From NCBI GenBank assembly GCA_018057635.1, contig JAGPDJ010000213.1, positions 1-5,036 on the forward strand: a DNA stretch of 5,036 nt, written 5' to 3'. Position 1 is the stretch's first letter. Each line of letters begins with the position of its first letter. This DNA comes from Ferruginibacter sp. (lineage in GTDB: Bacteria; Bacteroidota; Bacteroidia; Chitinophagales; Chitinophagaceae). Below, one piece after another: positions 1 through 5,036 of the stretch. A program made the position numbers and the translations under genes. Below the pieces are notes generated by a model. It worked only from the letters and a program-made list of their open reading frames with translations, was not told the DNA's origin and made no database searches.

Positions 1-1
1 T

Positions 2-268
2 GTAAGTACCACTTATATTGATCCTGATTATTTTGACGTGCATTTATCTCCTTCCGAAGCAGCTATTGCCCGGCAGATACATGATAAAACTGTTGGCATT
101 GTAACACCGGGTGTAAACCGTTATGAACCGGGAACACAACGGGGACAGTCGAAAAATATGGATGCCTATTTTTCATTTGTGCTTAAACTGGGAATCAGGT
201 TTGGTGAAGTAGGAACTGAAGAGGAACAGCGGGCGAGAAGACAAACAAGATGCCCTTATTTTTACTAA
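2..268 (+). CDS. DUF6089-like outer-membrane beta-barrel protein, C-terminal part (5' end outside window)
   Basis: The reading frame is open from base 2 to the TAA at 266-268, giving the last 88 residues; the true start lies upstream. A GTG at 38 is in frame, but coding sequence continues above it, so it is not the start. The visible part opens with VSTTYIDP, followed by a variable stretch, then YEPGTQRG, a short strand-like segment (AYFSFVLKLGIRFG) and a charged tail ending RCPYFY. From memory of the family, this order (DDVSTTYxD, a GxQRGxxKxxD loop, a last amphipathic beta-strand, an Arg-rich tail with a late RCP) is typical of the DUF6089 barrels of Bacteroidota, which are thought to sit in the outer membrane; their function is not well defined. 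The Asp-Ala-Tyr-Phe strand alternates polar and hydrophobic residues, as expected of a barrel strand. No terminator lies directly after the stop; the first strong one on this strand is at 532-573. Family assignment is by motif recall only. Confidence 0.68.
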   Translation, partial: VSTTYIDPDYFDVHLSPSEAAIARQIHDKTVGIVTPGVNRYEPGTQRGQSKNMDAYFSFVLKLGIRFGEVGTEEEQRARRQTRCPYFY

Positions 269-360
269 AATAATAAATACCCATATTAAAATAACTTAAA
301 TAATGATTGATAGAAAATAAGTGCAAAGTATACAACAGAAGTAATTACCCCCGGAGAGCA

Positions 361-531
361 AAGTGAATTTTAAACACATTGTTTACCTCTGAAACCACAA
401 GAAAATAACTTCGTTACTATTCTTTGCCTTATTTTTTCACTTAACTAAAGCGTATGAATGTACGCTATGATCATCACTGAATCTGTATCATAATATTCAT
501 TGATTTTCCTACCCTTCGTTTACGGTTGATT
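361..531 (+). other. Intergenic region with serial hairpins, possible structured RNA
   Basis: This is the middle of the 422-bp gene-free gap (269-690). Several inverted repeats follow one another: AAGTGAA at 361-367 pairs with TTCACTT at 436-442 and encloses two smaller hairpins (TAAACA/TGTTTA, 371-385; an AAGAA..TAAC stem with a UUC loop, 399-424). Next come AGCGTA/TACGCT at 449-466 and a 10-bp stem with one mismatch at 473-504. They lead into the terminator-like hairpin at 532-573, so a + strand transcript ending there would be heavily structured. It could be the 3' untranslated region of the barrel gene or a separate small RNA. I found no perfect TAnnTTTG promoter upstream; the nearest look-alike, TATTCTTTG at 418-426, has one extra spacer base. 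I do not recognise 6S, SRP, tmRNA or RNase P RNA here. Bases 269-360 are AT-rich with nothing recognisable. Short inverted repeats arise often by chance in AT-rich DNA, hence the low confidence. Confidence 0.25.
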
Positions 532-573
532 GAAAAGAGGATCCATGTTCTTAGTGACGTGGGTTTTCTTTTT
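532..573 (+). terminator. Long U-tailed hairpin, probable Rho-independent terminator (+ strand)
   Basis: Bases 532-549 pair without interruption with 556-573 around the 6-nt loop CTTAGT (550-555). Of the 18 pairs, 12 are Watson-Crick and 6 are G-U (532-573, 539-566, 540-565, 542-563, 546-559, 549-556). The 5' arm begins with an A-rich run and the 3' arm ends in TTTTCTTTTT, the usual arrangement of an intrinsic terminator. All six wobble pairs become A-C mismatches in the opposite RNA, so the structure favours + strand transcription. It ends either the barrel gene (stop 259 bp upstream of the loop-side arm start) or an RNA from within the gap. It lies beyond the 3' end of uvrA and does not suit that gene's strand. 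Confidence 0.6.
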
Positions 574-590
574 ATGGGAAGACGAGATTC

Positions 591-632
591 AGGATACAGG
601 ATACAAGATGCAAGATGCAGGATACAGGATAC
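591..632. repeat. Six tandem heptamers, consensus ARGATRC
   Basis: Six 7-bp units run without gaps: AGGATAC (591), AGGATAC (598), AAGATGC (605), AAGATGC (612), AGGATAC (619), AGGATAC (626). A degenerate unit precedes them (GAGATTC, 584-590, 5 of 7 matching). The two unit types differ at positions 2 and 6 together, and the order is A-A-B-B-A-A. After the array the sequence makes an imperfect palindrome around TACATGTA (630-637). The array lies about 18 bp after the + strand terminator and 58 bp beyond the uvrA stop codon, in non-coding DNA. The 7-bp unit is not a multiple of three, and no reading frame uses it. Function is unknown; it may be slippage-generated simple repeat DNA. Bases 633-690 show nothing else. 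Confidence 0.85.
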
Positions 633-690
633 ATGTACCCTAAAATGTGGCAGCTAATTATGCTTTATTTGATATTAAAAATGTACTTGT

Positions 691-3564
691 TTACAATTCG
701 TGTTTCAGGAATTTTGCGGTGAAACTTTCTTTTACAGTTTTCATTGCTTCGGGTAATCCTTCAAATAAAACCCTGCCGCCGCCAGAACCTCCTTCTGGCC
801 CAATGTCAATTATATGATCTGCCACTTTTATCATATCAAGATTGTGTTCAATTACAAGTACGGTATTGCCTCTGTCAACCAGTTTATACAGCACGTCCAG
901 CAGGTGTTGAATATCCTGGAAATGAAGCCCGGTTGTAGGTTCATCTAAAATGTAAAAAGTTTTACCGGTATCCCTTTTACCCAGTTCTGTAGCCAGTTTT
1001 ACCCGTTGCGCTTCTCCGCCACTTAATGTAACAGCGCTTTGCCCCAGCGTGATATAACCTAAGCCTACTTCCTGCAGTACTTTTATTTTACGGTAAATAA
1101 ATGGAACGGCATTAAAGAATTCAACGGCATCATCAACAGTCATATCCAATACATCACTGATTGATTTTCCTTTATACCTTATCTCCAGGGTTTCCCTGTT
1201 ATACCTTTTCCCGTTACATTTTTCGCAATGAACATGCACATCAGGCAAAAAATTCATTTCAATCACACGCATACCACCGCCTTCACAAACATCACACCTG
1301 CCGCTTTTAACATTAAAAGAAAAACGGCCTGCCGCATATCCCCTGATCTTTGCTTCAGGAACCGCAGCAAATAAAGTACGTATATCAGTAAAGAATCCGC
1401 AATAAGTTGCCGGGTTGCTCCTGGGTGTTCTTCCAATCGGGCTTTGATCAATCTCGATCACTTTGTCGATATTTTCAAGCCCCTTGATTGACTTGTATGC
1501 CAGCGCTTCACCCTTAGCGTTATAACAAAAAGCATTCAGTAACGGATACAATGTTTCATTGATCAGGGTTGATTTTCCACTACCACTTACACCAGTTACC
1601 AATATTAATTTACCCAGGGGGAATTGTACAGAAACATTTTTCAGGTTGTTACCTGATGCACCTTTCAGTTCTATGAATTTCCCGTTTCCCTTTCTTCTTT
1701 CTTTTGGTAATTCAATTCGTTTTTTTCCGCTCAGGTACATGGCTGTTTCTGAATCTGAACTTAACACTTCTGCCGGTGTTCCGGCAATTACTACTCTACC
1801 ACCATGGCTACCTGCTTTGGGCCCGATGTCAACCAGGTGATCTGCAGCCAGCATGATGTCTTTATCGTGTTCTACTACCAATACACTGTTTCCAATGTCG
1901 CGTAAATTCTGTAATGCAACGATCAGCCGCTGGTTATCCCGCTGATGCAATCCAATACTCGGCTCATCTAATATATATGTTATACCCTGTAGTTGTGATC
2001 CGATCTGTGTGGCTAGCCGGATACGCTGGTATTCGCCGCCGCTCAAACTCCTGGAAGGACGATACAATGTAAGATAGGTCAACCCTACATCCAGTAAAAA
2101 TTGCAATCTTTCCCTGATCTCTTTAAGAATATCTTTAGCTATAATATTTTGCTTCTCCGATAATCTTTTTTCCAATCCGGCAAACCATCCCGCAAGCATA
2201 TCCAGGTCCATTGCACTCAGGTCGGCTATATTTTTTTCATCAACCTTAAACCATAAACTCTCTTTTCTCAGCCTGGTTCCATTACAGGAATCACAAGGTT
2301 TTAATTTCATGAATTTTTCTGCCCAGTCCCTCACTGCTTCACTGGTATTTACTGCGCCAAACCAGCGCTTTACCATATTAACAACGCCTTCATATTCCGT
2401 TTCATAAAATCCGGCTTCGCTGCTCTGAACATCTACGTCTGCCGATTCCAGTATATCATCGCCTGATTCTTCTTTACCGTAAAGCAACACATTCAAAGCT
2501 TTTTGAGGTAAATCCTTTACCGGCTTTTCTAAATTTATCTTATACTTTTTTGAGATTTGTTGTACCTGTTTAAAAACATGCGCTTCCCTTTCTTCACCCA
2601 AAGGCACAATAGCCCCTTCCTTTACCGACAGGTTAAAATCCGGGATCACGGCATCCATGTTAACCTGGTAAACTGTGCCCAAACCTTTACAGGCCGGGCA
2701 TGCCCCATAAGGTGAGTTAAAAGAAAATGCATTGGGCGATGGTTCCTCGTAGCTGATACCAGTATCAATACACATCAGTTTTTTACTGTATTGTGTAACT
2801 TTATTTTCATCATTCACCAGTAGAAAGAGCAGATCTTTACCAAGCAACAGCGTTTTCTGTACGCTCTGGCTTAAACGCAGTTTCATGTCTTCCGTTACCT
2901 GCATACGGTCAACAACTACTTCTATATCATGAATTTTATACCTGTCAACCTGCATTCTTGGCGTAAGATCCAACACTTCTCCATCAACCCGTACTTTTAA
3001 AAATCCCTTTTTTCTGATATCCTCAAAAAGTTCCCTGTAATGGCCTTTTCTTCCGCGTACCAATGGAGCAAGTACACTTATTTTTTTGTTGTAAAATTTT
3101 TTAAACACAGACTGAACAATCTCTTCTTCACTGAATTTAGCCATTTTCTTCCCCGTGTTATAACTATAAGCTTCTCCAACCCGTGCAAAAAATAACCGGA
3201 GAAAATCATATATCTCAGTGATGGTTCCAACTGTACTCCGTGGATTTTTATTGGTTGTTTTTTGCTCTATTGAAATGACAGGTGAAAGACCCGTGATCTT
3301 ATCAACATCGGGCCGTTCCATATCACCCACAAATTGACGGGCATAAGCTGAAAAGCTTTCCATGTAGCGGCGTTGCCCTTCATTATAGATCGTATCAAAT
3401 GCAAGCGATGATTTTCCGCTTCCGCTTACACCGGTAAATACCACCAACTGGTTCTTGGGAATCTTTATATCAATATTTTTCAGGTTGTGCTCCCTCGCAC
3501 CAAACACTTCTATAAATTCGCCTGCATTTTTATTTTTTGAAGACTTCTCTTTTTTTGTAGCCAT
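691..3564 (-). CDS. uvrA: UvrABC excinuclease subunit A (class I UvrA)
   Basis: UvrA is the damage-sensing ATPase of cytoplasmic nucleotide excision repair: a UvrA dimer finds distorted DNA and loads UvrB, after which UvrC cuts. The 957-residue product is full length for the family and has two ABC modules. Module I shows Walker A GVSGSGKSS (45-53), Q-loop Gln101, signature LSGGE (507-511), Walker B ILDEPS (531-536) and H-loop His566. Module II shows Walker A GVSGSGKST (658-666), Q-loop Gln707, LSGGE (847-851), ILDEPT (872-877) and His907. Zinc ligands are present as CxxC pairs at 289/292 with 424/427, and at 757/760 with 780/783 (19 residues between). The UvrB-binding region (about 131-250, with GRKGHYRELFEDIRKKG) is present, which separates it from class II UvrA2. 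Residues 365-390 form an acidic stretch where E. coli UvrA has a short strand. The N-terminus adds a Lys-rich tail of about 14 residues. ATG 3564-3562 is chosen because AAGGGAG lies 6 bases upstream. No frameshift or missing key residue was seen. The gene appears monocistronic; no U-tailed terminator on its strand follows it. Confidence 0.98.
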   Translation of the reverse strand: MATKKEKSSKNKNAGEFIEVFGAREHNLKNIDIKIPKNQLVVFTGVSGSGKSSLAFDTIYNEGQRRYMESFSAYARQFVGDMERPDVDKITGLSPVISIEQKTTNKNPRSTVGTITEIYDFLRLFFARVGEAYSYNTGKKMAKFSEEEIVQSVFKKFYNKKISVLAPLVRGRKGHYRELFEDIRKKGFLKVRVDGEVLDLTPRMQVDRYKIHDIEVVVDRMQVTEDMKLRLSQSVQKTLLLGKDLLFLLVNDENKVTQYSKKLMCIDTGISYEEPSPNAFSFNSPYGACPACKGLGTVYQVNMDAVIPDFNLSVKEGAIVPLGEEREAHVFKQVQQISKKYKINLEKPVKDLPQKALNVLLYGKEESGDDILESADVDVQSSEAGFYETEYEGVVNMVKRWFGAVNTSEAVRDWAEKFMKLKPCDSCNGTRLRKESLWFKVDEKNIADLSAMDLDMLAGWFAGLEKRLSEKQNIIAKDILKEIRERLQFLLDVGLTYLTLYRPSRSLSGGEYQRIRLATQIGSQLQGITYILDEPSIGLHQRDNQRLIVALQNLRDIGNSVLVVEHDKDIMLAADHLVDIGPKAGSHGGRVVIAGTPAEVLSSDSETAMYLSGKKRIELPKERRKGNGKFIELKGASGNNLKNVSVQFPLGKLILVTGVSGSGKSTLINETLYPLLNAFCYNAKGEALAYKSIKGLENIDKVIEIDQSPIGRTPRSNPATYCGFFTDIRTLFAAVPEAKIRGYAAGRFSFNVKSGRCDVCEGGGMRVIEMNFLPDVHVHCEKCNGKRYNRETLEIRYKGKSISDVLDMTVDDAVEFFNAVPFIYRKIKVLQEVGLGYITLGQSAVTLSGGEAQRVKLATELGKRDTGKTFYILDEPTTGLHFQDIQHLLDVLYKLVDRGNTVLVIEHNLDMIKVADHIIDIGPEGGSGGGRVLFEGLPEAMKTVKESFTAKFLKHEL

Positions 3565-3570
3565 TTTTTT

Positions 3571-3577
3571 CTCCCTT
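3571..3577 (-). promoter_or_regulatory. Shine-Dalgarno site of uvrA
   Basis: Read on the minus strand this is AAGGGAG followed by six A residues and then the ATG of uvrA. Spacing and purine content suit a ribosome binding site and support the start at 3564. It stands out because clear Shine-Dalgarno sites are uncommon in Bacteroidota; the divergent gene at 3674 has none. Confidence 0.6.
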
Positions 3578-3581
3578 GCGG

Positions 3582-3589
3582 TAAAGATA
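3582..3589 (-). promoter_or_regulatory. Possible -7 element for uvrA
   Basis: The minus strand reads TATCTTTA, one base away from the Bacteroidota -7 consensus TAnnTTTG. It lies 17 bases before the ATG, so the leader would be only about 10 nt and would begin at or near the Shine-Dalgarno site. I find no TTTG at the expected -33 distance. No SOS-type operator was recognised between the divergent genes. Weak evidence, based on position and one-base match. Confidence 0.35.
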
Positions 3590-3644
3590 CAAACAAATTA
3601 AAGGCGGGTTTATCAATCATATTATCATTTGTTGAAGTATTTAA

Positions 3645-3652
3645 TACCTTTG
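3645..3652 (+). promoter_or_regulatory. -7 promoter element TACCTTTG for the SecA-like gene
   Basis: TACCTTTG matches the Bacteroidota -7 consensus TAnnTTTG exactly and lies 21 bases before the ATG at 3674, giving a short leader. A TTTG at 3628-3631 is the only -33 candidate, but its 13-bp spacer is shorter than the usual 19 or so. The element overlaps a small inverted repeat, CTTTG-CTT-CAAAG (3648-3660), which could be an operator or chance. It also argues against translation from the TTG at 3629, since that codon lies upstream of the promoter. Confidence 0.5.
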
Positions 3653-3673
3653 CTTCAAAGTAAATTAACAAAT

Positions 3674-4222
3674 ATGTTTTCAAGTTTATTTGGGAAAAAA
3701 GAAGCCGATATGCCGGGGCATTTGTTTACCGACAGGGCATACATGACAACCATTGCCAAAATGCATGCATGTATAGAACTGGCAGAAAAGGACAAATCGT
3801 ATCTGTTTATTGCGTGGTTTAAAGACACTGCCACCGAATTCAGGAAATATTTTTTGGAACACGGTGCACCTGAAAGCATGGTTATAGAAGTGAAAGAGTT
3901 CCATACCTCCCGTTTAGTTAATCATAAACCGGTATTCGTGGAACATTACCCTTTACATACAACAGAAGAAGCTTTGGTGAAAGACTGGAAACAGGAAAAG
4001 ATAATTGTTTACAGTGCTCTGGATGAACCTTTGTTCAAACATTTTGGAAGTGAAAAGATCATTCCAATGATGAAGCTGATGGGTATGAAAGAAAATGAAG
4101 TGATTGAACACAACATGGTAACAAAATCAATTATCAAAGGGCAACATAAAATTGAAGAGCAGGTAACAGTTGAACAATCTGCCAACTCGCAGGAAGACTG
4201 GATGAAGCGGAATCTTGGGTAA
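3674..4222 (+). CDS. Small SecA-like protein (NBD2/scaffold fragment, no ATPase motifs)
   Basis: The product from ATG 3674 has 182 residues. Residues 113-164 resemble the SecA stretch that follows the arginine-finger motif and enters the helical scaffold: YSALDEPLFKHFGSEKI, then MGMKENEVIEHNMVTKSI and QHKIEEQ. Recalled SecA sequences read FYLSxEDxLMRxFxSDRI, then GMKxGExIEHxxVTKxI and AQxKVE. Residues 22-75 (helix, YLFIAWFKDTATEFRKYFLEHGA, short strand) fit the start of SecA nucleotide-binding domain 2, where SecA reads roughly PVLVGTxSVExSExLSxxLxxxGI. Walker A and B, motif V and motif VI (GRSGRQGD) are all absent, and the chain stops just before the SecA RKxLLEYDDV segment. So it should not hydrolyse ATP. 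No signal peptide or membrane segment is visible; it is probably cytoplasmic. Function is unknown; a partner or modulator of Sec translocation is inference. A TTG at 3629 would add 15 residues but precedes the promoter. There is no Shine-Dalgarno site. It is divergent from uvrA and convergent with the next gene. The frame is intact, which argues against a decayed secA copy. Confidence 0.82.
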   Translation: MFSSLFGKKEADMPGHLFTDRAYMTTIAKMHACIELAEKDKSYLFIAWFKDTATEFRKYFLEHGAPESMVIEVKEFHTSRLVNHKPVFVEHYPLHTTEEALVKDWKQEKIIVYSALDEPLFKHFGSEKIIPMMKLMGMKENEVIEHNMVTKSIIKGQHKIEEQVTVEQSANSQEDWMKRNLG

Positions 4223-4253
4223 CATGAATAAAGTAAATAAAACGCTGTTACCT
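4217..4253. repeat. Inverted repeat spanning both convergent stop codons
   Basis: GGTAACA at 4218-4224 is the exact reverse complement of TGTTACC at 4246-4252, with a 21-nt A-rich spacer. In + strand RNA the stem can extend outward by two G-U pairs (4217-4253, 4216-4254) and one A-U pair (4215-4255). Each arm contains a stop codon: TAA 4220-4222 of the SecA-like gene, and TAA 4250-4248 of the surface-protein gene. It sits where a shared terminator for convergent genes would be expected, but there is no U-tract directly after the stem on either strand, so intrinsic termination is uncertain. Confidence 0.4.
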
Positions 4254-5036
4254 GATTACAATAACTGTTCCTTTTTGAATGACGGGTATCTTGTCACTGA
4301 CAGAATAAGTTGCAACCCATGTGTATGTTTGTGAATGCGAAAATTTACCCTTATACCTTCCATCCCATTTTGAATAAGGATCTGCTGCAGAAAAAATAAG
4401 TTCTCCCCAACGCCCGTAAATATTCAGCCTGTAATTTTTTAAAGTTGGCAAAGCTGTTAATGGCAAAGGGCCAAAACCATCATTCACTCCATCTCCATTT
4501 GGCGTAAAAGCCGAAGGAAAATATACATCAGTACATTCAACAGTTACACGGATGCTATCAGTTCCCTTACAACCTGCAGCATCTGTAACAGAAACACTGT
4601 ACAAACCTGATGCAGTAACTGAATAAGTTGGTGTTACTGAATTATCCTGCCATATATATGATGAAAAATTTCCCGGATTGAGTACCAGTTTTTCACCCGG
4701 ACAAATTGTAGTATCATTTCCTAAAAATACACTTACGGGCAAGGCTATATTATTTACCCTGATATTTATTGTACTGATGGCACAGCCATTGGCATCCAAA
4801 ACAAAGAGTGAATAAGTACCTGGAAAAAGATTACTTGCCGAAGCGGTTGATGAACCGTTCGACCAGGTATATGAATACGGAACTGTTCCCCCGGTAACAG
4901 TTACTGAAGCAACGCCGTTTCCTGAACCGCAGGTTGCATCTGAAATGTTTAGGATTTGTGTTAACATGGCCGGCTGAACAAGTGTTACCGGTAACGAAAC
5001 ACTACATACGTTTGTTCCGGAAACAGTAACCGTATA
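4248..5036 (-). CDS. T9SS-exported surface protein with SprB-like repeat and CHU_C (type B sorting) domain, C-terminal part
   Basis: The frame is open to the window edge at 5036, so 262 C-terminal residues are visible and the N-terminus with its signal peptide is outside. The Met at 4967 is internal, because coding sequence of the same character continues above it. Domains in visible numbering: end of an Ig-like or repeat unit (1-23); a SprB-like repeat (about 29-93) with CGSGNGVASVTVTGG, YSYTWSNG and FPGTYSLFVLDANGC; an Ig/PKD-like unit (about 100-166) with LGNDTTICPGE, YIWQDN and GLYSVSVTDAAGC; then a gliding-motility-associated CHU_C domain (about 172-262) with FPSAFTPNGDGVND, YGRWGELIF, WDGRYKGK, TYTW and a final KGTVIVIR. 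This C-terminal domain is the type B signal that directs proteins through the type IX secretion system after Sec export across the inner membrane. The protein is probably a cell-surface or secreted adhesin-like molecule; its full size and ligand cannot be seen. It converges with the SecA-like gene, 25 bp apart. Confidence 0.92.
   Translation of the reverse strand, partial: YTVTVSGTNVCSVSLPVTLVQPAMLTQILNISDATCGSGNGVASVTVTGGTVPYSYTWSNGSSTASASNLFPGTYSLFVLDANGCAISTINIRVNNIALPVSVFLGNDTTICPGEKLVLNPGNFSSYIWQDNSVTPTYSVTASGLYSVSVTDAAGCKGTDSIRVTVECTDVYFPSAFTPNGDGVNDGFGPLPLTALPTLKNYRLNIYGRWGELIFSAADPYSKWDGRYKGKFSHSQTYTWVATYSVSDKIPVIQKGTVIVIR

Noticed and set aside
449..466. AGCGTA/TACGCT hairpin as a Rho-independent terminator
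   Set aside because: The stem is only 6 bp and no U-tract follows on either strand.
361..573. 6S RNA, SRP RNA, tmRNA or RNase P RNA
   Set aside because: None of the conserved sequence motifs of these RNAs was recognised, so only an unnamed structured region is claimed.
591..632. CRISPR-like array
   Set aside because: Units are 7 bp and contiguous, with no spacers and no cas genes nearby.
744..938. Open frame on the + strand opposite uvrA (also 1559-1840 on + and 1263-1451 on -)
   Set aside because: All lie within the intact uvrA coding sequence in other frames, lack recognisable domains or ribosome binding sites, and are shadows.
3629..3673. TTG start at 3629 adding 15 residues to the SecA-like protein
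   Set aside because: It lies upstream of a perfect -7 promoter element (3645-3652), uses a rare start codon, and adds residues with no SecA similarity; ATG 3674 fits better.
3565..3673. LexA/SOS operator controlling uvrA
   Set aside because: No recognisable SOS box palindrome was seen in the divergent promoter region; only -7-like elements could be supported.
3655..3904. Two overlapping minus-strand open frames opposite the SecA-like gene
   Set aside because: They overlap a gene with clear homology on the + strand and show no family resemblance of their own.
4965..4967. ATG at 4967 as the start of the surface-protein gene
   Set aside because: The same frame stays open to the window edge with Ig-like sequence (YTVTVSGTNVC...), and no signal peptide follows this Met.

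Overview
The window looks like chromosomal DNA from a member of the Bacteroidota, probably near the Chitinophagaceae. The clues are a type IX secretion (T9SS) cargo protein with a gliding-motility-type C-terminal domain and a SprB-like repeat, the C-terminus of a DUF6089-type outer-membrane barrel, a perfect TAnnTTTG -7 promoter element, and AT-rich leaders with few Shine-Dalgarno sites. The family-level placement is inference.

Layout, left to right. (1) Bases 2-268, + strand: the last 88 codons of a probable DUF6089 outer-membrane beta-barrel protein. (2) Bases 269-690: a 422-bp gap between convergent genes. It holds several inverted repeats in a row, a long U-tailed hairpin (532-573) that folds well only as + strand RNA, and six tandem heptamers (591-632) in an A-A-B-B-A-A order. 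(3) Bases 691-3564, - strand: a complete, intact class I uvrA. (4) Bases 3565-3673: a short divergent promoter region with a -7-like element on each strand. (5) Bases 3674-4222, + strand: a small gene whose 182-residue product resembles a fragment of SecA (second nucleotide-binding domain running into the start of the helical scaffold) without any ATPase motif. (6) Bases 4248-5036, - strand: the C-terminal 262 residues of a large T9SS-exported surface protein. It converges on the SecA-like gene with a 25-bp gap, and an inverted repeat covers both stop codons.

The genes do not form one operon. uvrA is a DNA-repair housekeeping gene and appears to be transcribed alone. The two partial genes encode cell-envelope proteins. 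The SecA-like protein is the least ordinary item: it keeps the SecA region that follows the arginine-finger motif but none of the catalytic motifs, so a non-enzymatic role linked to Sec translocation is possible but unproven. No mobile element, CRISPR array, tRNA or rRNA was seen.
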